This document shows, piece by piece, positions 1 to 12,253 of a DNA stretch of 64,000 nt. Under the pieces are notes generated by a model that was not told where the DNA came from, made no database searches, and saw only the letters and a program-made list of their open reading frames with translations. Made by a program: the position numbers and the translations under genes. The stretch comes from Diplolepis rosae (taxonomy: Eukaryota > Arthropoda > Insecta > Hymenoptera > Diplolepididae): assembly GCA_030998225.1 (NCBI GenBank), contig JAPYXD010000754.1, positions 3,410,001 to 3,474,000 on the forward strand, given 5' to 3'. Position 1 is the first letter of the stretch. Each line of letters opens with the position of its first letter.

Positions 1-1426
1 GATTGATCCATGGCCTTATTATTATATATTTTCTAATAATACTTGGATAAAGAGTATTTTTCAGTAAAGTTTCAAAAATTATTTGAAAATTAAAAAAAAT
101 TATTATCGATAAATTAAAAAAATATATATTTTTGATAAGATTATTTATCTTATCAATATCTTATTTTTCAGGACAAAAGTGAAACCCAATTCTGAAATAA
201 TTATTTCTAAAAATTCTCTTATCCTTTCAAATCCCCACGTCAGGCCTTGACTGTTATATCTATTTTTTAGAAAATATTTGATTTATTATGGTGGTTTATG
301 GTGGCGTACTGCCTTAATATTTAAGCCAACGTAATCAGGCCCACCTGTAGGTAATATAGTATTCGTACTTCTCCAGTATTATGCGAATTAAAGTTGCATT
401 GTTCCAGTATTTTCTATACAATTATTATCCGAATCAAGTGTTATTTGTATTTTTAAATTAATGTGAGAATTTCTGTACCAATCGTAATTGTGCAAAAAGG
501 TAGCAATTATAAAAGTATGCGACATATTAACACTGTGGAAATTAATTAGAATCAGTTTAATAGAGTAAATTAAAAATACTCTCGTATCATAAAAATTAAG
601 ATTTTCTTCGTATATTGAAGTTGAGAATTTTTAGATTTAGAAGTAGAATTTCCAATATAGCATTGTTAAAAATTCTTTGGGGACTTCTTTAAGGATTCAT
701 CAATATGGAAAAACGTCTCTAGGGTGACATTGGCAAGACGACGCCTTTTTAAAAGTTCCAACGTCTTTTACGACCATCTTGCCGATGCTTACGGTTGAGC
801 TTTTAAGAAGATCTTCGTGAAGTGCTTTTTAAATTAACGCAGACAATGTATTCACAGTTATAAAATTCAGCTAATTGCTACGAGTGTCAAGGAAGGATTA
901 AAAATAAATAAATTGAAGAGCTTACACTTTCATCAAATTTTCTAACAACTTCAGGCTTTAATATAAAACAATTTTAAAACCGTAAGCGTTATTTAAAATT
1001 TTTTTAAACGGCTTTGTTGAAAGTAACTCTCTGAATATAAATTAGTAAATTTGAAATAACAAGTAGTTCTATCCAATTAAAAATCAATTAAAATATTGAT
1101 TGCGTTTTTTATTTCTCAATTAGTAAAGTAGAAATTAATAAGCGAAAGTGAATCCCATATTTTTCATTCTTTCGTTCAAATTATTTTCAATATAAAAGTT
1201 TCAAATAGCAAATCACTAATTCCAGTGATCAGATTATTTCGTTTAAGCTCAATTACTAAAACCGATATTTTTATTCATTCGAATAATTATTGCTGGATTT
1301 TAAAATGATTTATTACCATTTGTTGACTACCCTCGTTTTACAAAAGATAAAAATTCCACTCCTTTTTTTTAAAAAAAAGAACCCCATTTTCCTTGAAATT
1401 GAACAACTAAACTGTTGTGATCCTTA

Positions 1427-1807
1427 CACTCAGAAAAAATATTTTATTGAATCAAAGAAAATGATTTGTTTGAACGACTTTCTTTGACTTAAAGAAATGA
1501 TTTGTTTAAATGAAATAAAATTTGTTTGATTCAAACAAAATATCTTTGAACCAAATAAATATTTGTTTGAATCAAATTAATTTTTCTTCAAAACAAATAA
1601 ATTAATGCATTGATATATGGTTAAAGATATTATTTGTTTGATTTAAGGCAGAACTTTATGTGATTCGAACAAATATTTATTTGGTCCAAAGATATATTGT
1701 TTGAATCAAACAAATTTTGTTTCATTAAAACAAAACATTTCTTTACATCAAAAAAAGTGTTTCAAACAAATAAATTTTTTGATTCAATCAAATATTTTTT
1801 CTGAGTG
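1427..1807. mobile_element. Palindromic MITE, CACTCAGAAAAAA ends, TA target site (copy 1)
   Basis: The ends read CACTCAGAAAAAATATTT and its reverse complement, each flanked by TA (1425-1426 and 1808-1809), the mariner-type target site. The interior is largely self-complementary, built of TTTGATTCAAACAAA-like segments, so the whole unit could fold into one long hairpin. No ORF of note. Confidence 0.8.
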
Positions 1808-2726
1808 TACAAAGAAAAAGTTGCTTTAAAATAATTGTAAAATTCTTTAAAATATTCATGAGTCAAAAATTCAACTAAAAATAATTTCCCTATTTTTAAA
1901 AATCTACAATTCTTGTATAAAACTGAAAAATTCCTATCCTGGTCTAGATAGGATTACAAAGGACAGGAATTTGGAATCAGGGATGGGTTTTCGCTTTCGC
2001 GTTCACATAGTTTGTCGGATTTGGTTCCTTTGCTATTTCACAATGCAAGGCATTCGATTTGCATGGATTTCGACATCCTCTCACGAGCTTCAATCGTTCT
2101 CTGTGCGAAATCGAGTTTAGGGCCGGTTTTAGAAGGATTTTATCGGGTGTGGGTGCGTCATTCTCAATTCTGACTTCTTTTTGAGAATCGAAGAGAAGAG
2201 TTGGTAAGAAAAAAAAAAGAATTCGCGATCACATTTCCACAAGCAGATAGAAGGCACGATGGTGCGGGAAATGAAACGGATGAGCAAACGGAGACAGAAA
2301 CGGAAGCAACTCAGGGTGGAAGAAAAAAAAACTACGATGTATATCTACAAAGTTGAATTGCCTGGTATAATATCCAATTAATGTCACAACGTTCTCGCGA
2401 AACGGATCTTCTCGGATCTGTTTCAAGTTCCTCTTTTCCTTGTTGCAGTTTAGTTCACTTTTATTAACTTGCTTTGCAAGAGAATTCCTCAGGTATTCTA
2501 ATTTCGAAAAAAAATCAAGTAAATGTTCATTTTTCAAATACTGAGAAAATCTGTATTATGAACTATATCAATAATTTGAATATTTTTGGTGTACTTTGTT
2601 GGCTTTAGGGTCCAGAAAAAATGTAAACTCAAGGTTTCATATTTTCAAACGTTTCGACTCAGGTTTATTTCTATAAAAAATACAAAGGAGGAAAACTTAT
2701 AAATTAAAAAAAAAAGTGATATAAAA

Positions 2727-3560
2727 GAATTGCAGGTGTGAAACTATAAAATTGGACTAAATAACTAAATTTGCGATAAAGTAAAACTGTACAAAAAAAA
2801 TGTTTTCTGTAAAATTACTGGAGAGAAACTTAAAAGAATAGCACATGTGAAGGATAAAACATTGTGGTGAAAACGATATAAAAAAATTGTACATATGAAC
2901 CTGTAAAATTGGTCTAAACTAAATGTAAAAGAACTGTACACAAAAAATTTTTTTTCCATAAAAATACAAAGGAAGAAACTTGGACAATTTTGAACGTGTA
3001 ACCGATGAACATTCTGTTAAAAAATTATGTAAAAGAATTGCAAGTTTGAAACTATAAAATTGGTATAAATATAACTAAATTTGCTAAATGGTAAAACTGT
3101 AAACCCTTGATTTGTAAAATTGCTAAAGAGAGAAACTTAAAAGTAGCACGTATGACGGATAACATTGTGGTAAACCGATATAAATGAATTGCACAAGCGA
3201 AACTACAAAAAAATGGTCTGAAAAATTAGATTTACAAGAAAACAAACTGTTCATGAAATTCTGTTCTGTAAAAATATTAAGGAGAGAAAAAAATTTTAAA
3301 TTAACACATGTGACGGATAAACATTGTGGTAAACACGATATAAATGAGTTGTACATGTGAAACCATGAAATTGGTCGAAACCAAATTTACAAAAAAATGT
3401 ACTAAAAATTGTTTTCTACATATGCAAATACAAAGGGAAACAACTTAAAAAAAATGTTTGGCATGTGTGACCGATAACATTGTGATAAGATGATAAGAAA
3501 GAACTGCACTTGTAAAACTATAAAACTGGTATAAATGACACAAATTTACAGAAAATAAAT
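2727..3560. repeat. Six diverged ~155-bp tandem units
   Basis: The landmark GAATTGCA..TGTGAAACTATAAAATTGG recurs near 2727, 2882, 3035, 3185, 3346 and 3502, spacings about 150-161 bp. Between landmarks, blocks such as GATAAACATTGTGGTAAA and TACAAAGGAAGAAACTT recur in the same order. Units are diverged from one another and non-coding. Confidence 0.8.
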
Positions 3561-3626
3561 GTTTATCCGTCACACCGGCAATTTATAAGTTTTCCTCCTT
3601 TGTATTTTTTATAGAAATAAATCTCA

Positions 3627-3655
3627 CTGATGAGGACTCCAACCTGAGTCGAAAC
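3627..3655 (+). ncRNA. Hammerhead-like core, copy 1
   Basis: CTGATGA (3627-3633), G, stem GACTC (3635-3639), loop, GAGTC (3646-3650), then GAAAC (3651-3655). This is the conserved catalytic core and stem II of a hammerhead ribozyme. Stem III and the NUH cleavage triplet are not convincing in this copy (following bases ATTTGAAAATATGAAA), so activity is doubtful. Confidence 0.5.
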
Positions 3656-4439
3656 ATTTGAAAATATGAAACCTTGAGTTTACATTTGTCTGGACCCTAA
3701 AGCCAACAAAGTAGACCAAAAATATTCAAATTTTAATACTAAGGGTCGATATAAGTCCTGTTTATTATATCAATAATATTGGTAGCTATTAATATTTAAT
3801 ATTTATTGGTTTAGGGCATTTTAAGCGGGAGAATGCACTCAAAGCACTGAAATTTGTATTAAAGTGATTTCCAGTTGCGCGTATGACCACATAATAATTT
3901 CTCGTGTATACAACCCTGCGCGGCCGACCTGTTTTGAAGCAACGCACCGTACCGGAAATCCTGTAATGAAACCACAATATGCACTTCGTTGGAGTAAAGA
4001 AATCTTTGCGTCAGATTAGCTCTCAGTTTATCCTGAATTTGACGTGATTTCGGTTGCTTAGTCACATTTTTCAACTCAATTTTACTTGAGGTGGAAAATA
4101 TTCCACGAAAATCTCTTATAGGTTTATCTTTCAATGCTAAACTCAATTATTGATAGTAGGGACAAGTTCGGTAACCAGCTACATCCGACCAAAATTGTGA
4201 AAATAAGAGCATTTTTGTGTTTTTGAAAAAAAAAATCTTTCTGAAAAAATTAAAAATGACAATATTGGTTTCTGATAGAGCTCATAAATCTCTACTGATT
4301 ATCGTAATAACATTTTTCAATTGAACCAGAATTGGAAAAATTAGAGTATATTGAAACTTGAAAAAGTAATTGTCAAAATTCCATTTTCCAGTCAAGGGGA
4401 TACGCCACCTTTAATATTTTTATTTTTTGAGTTTAGACC

Positions 4440-5100
4440 TTCCGTATAATTTTTTTTATGTTTAGTACCTTTATTCAGAAAGGTTTTTGGTTTCTTTTTA
4501 AATCCCAGTATTTTTATGTATTTTTAAAGTAAAAATTTTGACTTTTTTGGGCATTTTTTTGACATTTTTTTACTTTGAATAGCTTTTTTGTTTTTTCAGT
4601 GATTATCGTGATTTTTTTTTTATTTTGTTCCTTACAATCTGTAGCAACTTTTTGGGTATGAAAAATAAGGTAACGTGACTGAAAAAAAGTTACTAATAAG
4701 ATAAAAATTTTAGCTAAAGCGCTTTCCATATCCAAAAATATTGATAATATAACAAAGAATAAGTGGTAAAACTTTGAACCTTTAATTTTTATACTTTAGA
4801 TTTTATTCAAACATATGTTGCAACAAACACGGAAAATCACAACTTGCGGAAAACGTAGTTTAAAGTAAAGTCTTGTAGTGAAGACTTAATAAAAATAACA
4901 TGTTTGGAAAATGTCAAAAAGATCAAAAATATGAACTTTTTGTCCTTTAAAGTCACCATATTGAATCCGTCATTTTGAATTTCAAAATTCTGATCCCAAA
5001 TTCGTATTTAGTGACATTGGAAACCTCTCCACATTTTTGGCTCAAATTGCTGATTTTTGTCTACACAGCGAAGGGGTTAAACTTTACGAGATACGAAAAA
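4440..5100. repeat. Dispersed AT-rich repeat, copy 1
   Basis: Contains the order TTTGGGCATTTTTTTGACAT, ACTTTGAATAGCTTTTTTG, TGTAGCAACTTTTTGGGTAT, AAATAAGGTAACGTGACTG. The same order recurs at 51490-52260 and, truncated by the window end, at 63770-64000. No ORF supports a coding element. Confidence 0.7.
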
Positions 5101-5620
5101 AACATTAAAGCACAAAATTATTTACTAAAAAAAAATATATAGAAATTTAAATCGCATCATTTTTTTCATAAGATGTATATTTTTCTTTTCAATTTGAAAA
5201 AATAGTATTGAAAATCGAAAATTCAATTTTTTATCCAGAATATGTGGAATACGAAAAAAACGTAAGAATTTAGAATTGTTTGCTTAAATAATGTCTACAA
5301 ATTTTGTCTGACAGCTTCTGATAAAATGTATATTTTTCGTTTCAATTAAAAAAAAATATCATGAAAATTCAAAAATTCCATTTTTTAAAAAAAATATGTG
5401 AGATACGAAAAAAACGTTGAGATGGAAAATTATTTGTCTAAATGAGGTCTACAAATTCTCCTTAGAACATTTTTCGACAGGATGTATATTTTGTTATGAT
5501 TTCAAATTTTGAAAATCAAAAATTCCATTTTTTAACCAAAATATGTGAGATACGAAATAAGCGTCGAAATGCAAAATCGTTTTCTTAAATAAATTCTACG
5601 AATATTTCTCCTTATTGAGT
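5085..5620. repeat. ~150-bp tandem repeat, about four units
   Basis: GAGATACGAAAAAAACGTT-like landmarks recur near 5088, 5247, 5401 and 5549. Each is followed by AAATTATTTGCTTAAAT and GTCTACAAATTT blocks and a TGTATATTTTTCGTTT block. One further unit of the same family is at about 12030-12220. Confidence 0.7.
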
Positions 5621-5689
5621 TATTTGGAATAAAATGAATTATTTTAATTATATAATTTATTAGAAAGTTACAGAAATGTATACGGAAAA

Positions 5690-5840
5690 TAGAGCGCGAA
5701 GCGCGTTCCTGTTCCGTTTGAAATAAAAAAAATTTACCAATCTGTATGTAAAAAACACAGAACACCGAGCGCGAAGCGCAACGGCCGAATCGTGCTCTCT
5801 AGGCGCGTTCAAACTTGCAAGCGAAGCGTACCGCTCGTAA
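5690..5840. repeat. GCGCGAAGCGCG-rich patch
   Basis: Short palindromic words (GAGCGCGAAGCGCGTTCC, GAGCGCGAAGCGCAACGG, CAAGCGAAGCGTACC) stand out against the AT-rich surround. Related words occur at about 34512-34526 and 60125-60140. They probably mark the ends of one old repeat family. Confidence 0.4.
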
Positions 5841-6793
5841 AACTCGCGATGAGAATGTATCCATGAAGCGGGCAGATTCTTTAAAATCCCTTTTTCTCTG
5901 TTCTAATGAACAATTAAGGAAATAGATTTGAGAAAGGAAAGCCGTAAAGGGAACTTGAGGCAAATTGCAGCTGAAGTTCTTTCAATTAAAAACTAGAACT
6001 GCATCTGCAGGTAGACATACTGTCTTTTAAATTTTCCTTGCATGAAGATACGGGGTAGGGGGTAGATCTACTTTTAAAGGGTTTCCTTATTCGTGTGGTA
6101 ACATCTGGCGAAATAATTAAGGCCAAACCGCATGGACTTTCACGTCCTGCTTTCTCTTCCCTTTCTTGTTTCGTTTACATTAAAGGTGTTCTTAAGTGAT
6201 TAAGTCTGAAAGTCATTTTTCCTTCTATTCCAATTTACAAATTTATTTTTAGCTGAGTCTCGAATTATATTGTCTTTGTAGTTTTTCAATCTCATTATAA
6301 TAGAATATTTAAATTCTAGCTCCAGTTCCAAAAATTGACTTATTAATTGAATTTTAATCAAAAATTTTAAGAAGTTTAAAAATCAAATGTAGATTGATTT
6401 GCGAAATTTCAGAAAATTAATAATGCCGAACTATTTAGGAAATTTTTATGGATTTTATCCGTGAAATCCGGGAAACATTTTTCTATGACATGAATGGAAA
6501 AGGAATGCTTTTTTGTAAATTTTTCATAAAGTTTCCTTAGAAAAAATTCTCGTACTTGCTTTTCCTTCTTGCATGATAACAGTTCTTTTATCATTCAACA
6601 CGTTTCTATAAAAATAAGTCGTACCCTACATCGATTTTCCGATAGCAAAAGTTATTTATATGCTTCAAACGTAGAGACTCAATAGTGAGAATTTCAAAAA
6701 TCGGGAGAAAAGCAGGAAATAATTCTTTTGAAAAAAGTTCCTTAATTTAATAATGCCTTAGGAATATTAAAATTCTAATTTTTATTAAAATTA

Positions 6794-7138
6794 CACTTAG
6801 GAAAAAGATTTGATTGAATGAAAGAAAATTATTTGTTTGGAAGACTTTCTTTAATTTAAAGAAATGATTTAGTTGAATAAAATAAAATTTGATTCAAACA
6901 AAGTATCTTTGAAACAAATAAAAATTTGTTCAAATTAAATAAATTGCTGCCTTAAATCAAACATATCTTTATTTTAAAGAAAAATTTATTTGATTTAAAC
7001 AAATATTTATTTGGCCCAAAGATATTTTTTTTTAATTAAACAAATGTTATTTAATTTAAATGAATCTTTTGTTTGAATCAAAAAATGCCTTTTAAACAAA
7101 TTATTTTCTTTCATTCAATCAAATCTTTTTTCTCAGTG
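6794..7138. mobile_element. Palindromic MITE, same family (copy 2)
   Basis: Left arm CACTTAGGAAAAAGATTTG and right arm (reverse complement) CACTGAGAAAAAAGATTTG are followed by matching GATTGAATGAAAGAAAAT. TA precedes the left end. It shares the TTTGATT/AAACAAA composition of the element at 1427-1807. Confidence 0.75.
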
Positions 7139-8105
7139 TCAGTCTAAATTAATTTGGCAATTTTTAAATGAATCCGTAATTAAAATACATATGACACTAA
7201 TTTCTCTGACAAGCAAATGTCAATGCCATAATACAACATTCAGTTATTCATAATAAATTGTCATAAATGTTACCAATCTGTTACTTGCAATGTTTATAGT
7301 TACCATAAACAACAATGAGGAGATATTGAACAGAGATTCACGAATAAATAATTACTATCAACCATATGTGTAATACAGGAAATAAATATATATTAAATAA
7401 TAAAATTATAAAAAATTTCCACAGAGGCATTTATTTTTAAAGCTCTAGAAAGGATAAAAGATTTTATTATCAGGGAATTAATTTTTTTTTATTCCTCTTA
7501 CGATTGGTACATGAAGTTCTTTTTTTCAAATAGAGCAATATTTTGGAAAGTTTTTAAAGTTACTCATGTGACAAAGACTTCAGAGTATTCATAGGTTCCT
7601 TAGTTTCAAAGTAGTATCATCGTAAAATAAACTTAGATACTTAAATTGTTTTATGGATATGATACTGCTTGTGATAAAAGAATAAAGTTCAGATTTACGC
7701 ATTGGCGTGAAGCATTACATTTTCTTTATTCTTCAAAATTAATTACCAACAATCAAAAATAAAATGTAACATAAATATGTTACTTTTCATCGTCATATTA
7801 TAATTGTCAGTTATTCATTAAAATTATTTGAAAAATCAAAGTTTAAAATCTCATGTAATTGAAAAACACTACGCCAATGCGTCCATTAAAAAGGTGCAAA
7901 GTAATGATACAGCCAATAAAATGCAAATTATTTCTCACAATCTAAGAATTAAATCTAAAGTGGAATTTCTTTACACCTTCTTACATACTTGTAGAATTTT
8001 TTTACACACAATTTTAATTTTCACAGCAACCTGTAGCGATTTGGAACATTTGGAGCCATCGATCACGAGAAAGATAGGGAAAAAACTCATGCAACATACA
8101 AAATA

Positions 8106-8630
8106 GTATATTTCGTATCAAATGCGGAAAGGCGTATTTTATCGCAAGAGCGAGTCGCGCGTTAAAATACGTTCTGCACGTGATACGAACGGTATTTTTT
8201 GTTCGCTGTACACCGAAAGTTAACCGAGTCGGTGTCGTTTTGCGTGCGGAAAGTTTCTTTCCCGCACACTTAAAATTCTACCGCACTAGTGCGGGAAAAT
8301 CAATTTTCCGCGCGCAAAATGACATCGACAAGACTAATTTACAGTGTACTGTCGACAAAAAAGTATATTTCGTATCAAGTGCGGAAAGGCGTATTTTAAC
8401 GCATGAGTGAGTCGCGACTCGTTCACGCATTAAAATTCGTTCCGCAAGTGATACGAACGATATTTGTTGTTCGCTGTATACCGAAACTTTGCCGAGTCGG
8501 TGTCGTTTTGCGTGCGGAAAGTTGATTTTCCGCACACTTAAAATTTTACCGCACTAGTGCGGGAAAATCAACTTTCCGCACGCAAAACCATACCGACAAA
8601 ACTAACTTTCGGTGTACGACGGACAAAAAG
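8106..8630. repeat. Head-to-tail dimer of a ~257-bp GC-richer repeat
   Basis: GTATATTTCGTATCAA.TGCGGAAAGG starts at 8106 and again at 8363. Each unit then has a TTAACCGAGTCGGTGTCG-like block, GCGTGCGGAAAG and CCGCACTAGTGCGGGAAAAT. The words TGCGGAAA/TTTCCGCA make several internal dyads. Short ORFs on both strands here follow the repeat and are not coding. Confidence 0.8.
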
Positions 8631-10928
8631 ACAATTTTCAGATATCCCAACTTTCGAATAATATTTCCCAATCATTATTAATTAAAATTCTGATTCTTCT
8701 GTTCCTTGATTTGCATTTTCTTTTTTACTCATGAAAAAGCGTTATTTTTATTATTATACAATTGGGAAGGGATTCTACATCATTCTGCATATTACAGCAA
8801 TCAACCTAATACAAGTTTACATTTTTCTGTTTTCTGTTCGCTTCTTATGTTACGGACCATCTCCTGATTTCCGGTTTCTCTGTGCAGTCCTTTAAGGTAA
8901 TTCACCTTTGCTATTTTCTCCAGTTTTTTTTCTCTCTTACATGTTCGTGGTCAGTAATATTCGTAAAGAAAGAAAGAATTTGTTTTCCTTTTTTCTTCGA
9001 CTGATAATGATGTTTCTAAACCTCTTTTTTCCTAATCTTCTTTTTCTAATTTATCTATATTTTCCATACACTTCTTATCGTTCGCCACATTCTTTCGCTC
9101 ATCCTCGATGTATCTTGTTAATATTTTTTTTATATCGCCGCTCATTGCATATTGTGGCGTTTGGCTTTTATCTTCAGTCGCTGTAGAAATGAGGAGAAAA
9201 AAACACTCAAGAGTGATGATGGAGAATGAAGTGTGTCGATAATATTTTATACTCTGTAGCATCCATGTTTATGTGCTTTTCCACACTGCTTGCATCCTCC
9301 TTTCCAATATCCTTTTACAGCACTGAGGTATATGTGATTTTTATTTCAGGCAAGTCAGCAGAATAATGTAAGTCATATTAAAAGGATGTTTAGTCAGTAC
9401 ACTCAACCTCAAAATTAATTCAAACTTTATATTTATTCATTGAATCGAAAAAAATACAACCAATGTTACTTCTAACGAACATAGGAATGGAAAAATAAGT
9501 CATTTCATAAAAAATATTATTCTTTCGGATTATTTTTATTATTAATATTATAAATTTTTATTATTTAACCATTATTATTTTTAGGCTCATATTTTTTCTT
9601 CCTTTATATAAGAATCGTTATTTTTTGTTCAATCGTCAGCTCAGGATTTACTTTTCTTTAAATCCTCAAAAATTCTTTTATTAATTAATTTTTCAATTAA
9701 TTTTTTAAATAACGGTTCCTAATTCGAGTTATAGAAAATTTTTAAGAGAAAAAATCAGTTACAAAAATATTGAATAAAAAGTCATGAACGATGATATTTT
9801 TAAGTCCGCTTAAATTTTTTTCTGACGTTTAATAATTAGATATTCAAGTATTTGTCCGTTTCGTTTGATTTGATAAATAAATGTAACATATCTAATACCT
9901 TCTCATATGTGATGAGAGTGTAAAAATTTGGTTAATTTCGAGATTGGCTGTAGCGCCTGCAAAATCTTATTTGTAACCCAAAGGGATTTTATTCCATTGA
10001 ATATATTTGGATATTTGATTTTTAGAGAATGTTTTCTGAGAATTTTTTATATTTGACGTCGAAATTCGTGCTAGAGATTTTATATTCGAGGATCGAATTT
10101 CACATTATGATAAATTTGCATATACTTTGCATTTTTGTAGTAATTTATACCATTCAACGCTTTTGCGGAAAAAATAATCATGTTCCGGACCCATAATTGG
10201 ATTGCATTAATTAATTAAATAATTACGTGTTCACAGACTTTGAAACTTTTCTTATTTAAAATGAGGTTTTTATTTATATTCATTGCACCTTTTTTGTAAC
10301 ACTTCACACAAAAATAATATTTTTTTTGTTATTCAACAAGGATTTTTTAATTTCTATACATTTTTATACATTTAATTTAATATTTTCTTGCTTATGAAAA
10401 TCTTTACAAATTCACAAACTGAGAACTTGCCATGATAATTTTGTTCAGTATATACTTTTATATGAATGTATAATCAAAATAAATATATTTTATACTTTAA
10501 ACTTTTTATCGTACAGAAACGTGAGTCGATTACTTATTTTTTTTTACAAAAACTGTTGAAACTTCGCTGCTGAATCAGGTCATAACGAAAGTTCTAAACT
10601 GAACCTAAAGTTTGTTGCTAATCGCATTACAAAAGTTTTTTTGGGTCTTCAAGTATTCAAACACGTAGGTTGTAAAAGAAAGCACAACTTCACCCAATTT
10701 CGTGCTTCTCAAAGTACACACTTCACTTTCCATATCACTTCATATCACATTATTTCTTGCATGCAACACAAACACGAATAAATTGCACTTTATCAATCAA
10801 CATCCACAAAAATAAGTTGTAGAAAAGTAAAAAAAAATTAATCAGTCTTTTAATACTCGTGTTAGTCCGGAATGTTAATTAAGGCATAGTACATTTTATG
10901 CATTATAAAGTTTGATGAAAAAAGTAAA

Positions 10929-11290
10929 ATCGATCCGACCTAATCCGATTCAATCCGGGCAACAATCTGAATGAATCCGAAACCAAGTTTTCAATCCGAA
11001 TTAATTTGAGCTCGGATTGATCCAAACTGAATTTTCAATCAGAATGAATCCGAGGTCGGAATGTTTTTGGTTGATTCTGATTGAAAATTCGGTTTGGATC
11101 AATCCGAACTCGAATTGATTCGAATTGAAAACTTGGTTTCGGATTGATTCGGATTCATTCCGATAGTTGCCTCGGATTAAATCGGATTAGGTCGGATCGA
11201 TTTTTTACCGTTTTTCATCAAAAATGTTACAAAACGTTTTTTGGATTGGTTCGGAATGATTCGCATTGGCTCGGATACAGATATATTTTT
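10929..11290. repeat. AATCCGA palindromic repeat, isolated copy
   Basis: The left arm (ATCGATCCGACCTAATCCGA..) and right arm (..TCGGATTAGGTCGGATCGAT) are reverse complements around a centre near 11070, built from AATCCGA/TCGGATT heptamers. Same family as the copies at 48.9-57 kb. Confidence 0.85.
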
Positions 11291-11299
11291 ATTATCTAA

Positions 11300-11960
11300 C
11301 GCAAAAGTAGTCTACGTCCATTTTCATCTTATTTACCATTTCCCGAATTTTAAAAACAAAATTTAATGTATTTTGGACGTAAAGATGTAGAAACTGAACC
11401 AAGTTATTCACATGAAGTTGCTATTTTTATCAAGCATCACATGCTCTTAAGGGCATGCGATATTCCCAAAATTAGCAAATTTTATTGATCTTAGATTTCT
11501 ACATGTTTATGTTCAAAAAGTACATCAAATTTTGTTTACAAAACTTGAGAATTTCTAGAGAAGCTAAAAGCGGACGTAGATAGATTACTTTTGGTTTTGA
11601 TAATGGAAAAAAAATTTCAAAAATATTTTGTGAAATTAAACTTTTGTTTATTTTCGAAACCAAATGTAGTCTATCTACATACGTTTTCAACTTCTCTACA
11701 ATTTCTCAAATTTTAAAAACAAAGTTTTATGTACTTTTATTGTATTTTATTGTACTTTTATGTTCTTATCTTCTCTACCATTTCCTAAATTTCGAAAATG
11801 AAAAAAAGTTTAATTTTACAAAATATTTTGGGAATTTTTTTTCCATTATCAAAACCAAAAGTAGTCTATCTACGTCCTTTTTTATCTTCGCTACCATTTG
11901 CAAATTTTAAGAACAAAATTTTATGTATTTTACACAGAAATATGTATAAACTGGACCAAA
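11300..11960. repeat. Mixed direct and inverted copies of a GTAGTCTA-containing unit
   Basis: AAAGTAGTCTACGTCCATTT (11306), AAATGTAGTCTATCTACAT (11662) and AAAAGTAGTCTATCTACGTCC (11847) each lead into ..ATTTTAAAAACAAAATTTTATGTA. An inverted copy lies at about 11510-11620. Confidence 0.6.
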
Positions 11961-12029
11961 TTGTTCATATGAACTTGCTACTTTTCTCAAGTATCACATC
12001 CCTTTAATAAAAACAAACAAAAAATAAAA

Positions 12030-12220
12030 AAATATGCAAAATACGAAAAAAAACTTCAAAAAGCAAAATTGTTTGCTCTAATAAGGTCTACATATTTTCA
12101 CTGACGCATTTTTTATGTGATGTATGTTTTTCGTTTTGATTTAAAAAAACATCAAAAATCCAAAGCCATCCAGTCAAACTATGCAATGTACGAAAAATAA
12201 AGACTGAAATTATTTCCCAC
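12030..12220. repeat. Single unit of the 5085-5620 tandem family
   Basis: AAAATACGAAAAAAAACTTC, ATTGTTTGCTCTAATAAGG, TCTACATATTTTCACTGACG and ATGTATGTTTTTCGTTTTG follow in the same order as in the 5085-5620 units. Confidence 0.6.
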
Positions 12221-12253
12221 AGAGAAATCTACAAATTTAATTCAGGTTATTGC

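Larger units (their letters stand above)
2574..3732. mobile_element. 1.16-kb element with ~130-bp inverted ends and tandem core
   Basis: The left end (aatttgaatatttttggtgt.. through TTGGCTTTAGGGTCC) recurs inverted at the right end (..GGACCCTAAAGCCAA to 3732). The arms stay similar for ~130 bp, up to the segment containing TACAAAGGAGGAAAACTTAT. The left arm lacks about 20 bp present in the right arm, exactly where the CTGATGA core lies. The interior is a tandem array. A related end lies at 37380-37461. Confidence 0.8.

Noticed and set aside
3789..4146. Two overlapping minus-strand ORFs in a GC-richer patch as a retroelement fragment
   Set aside because: No reverse transcriptase, integrase or gag motif can be seen and the frames overlap each other.
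8180..8535. Opposed ORFs of 76 and 85 codons
   Set aside because: They follow the 257-bp tandem dimer and mirror each other through its dyads, so they are not coding.
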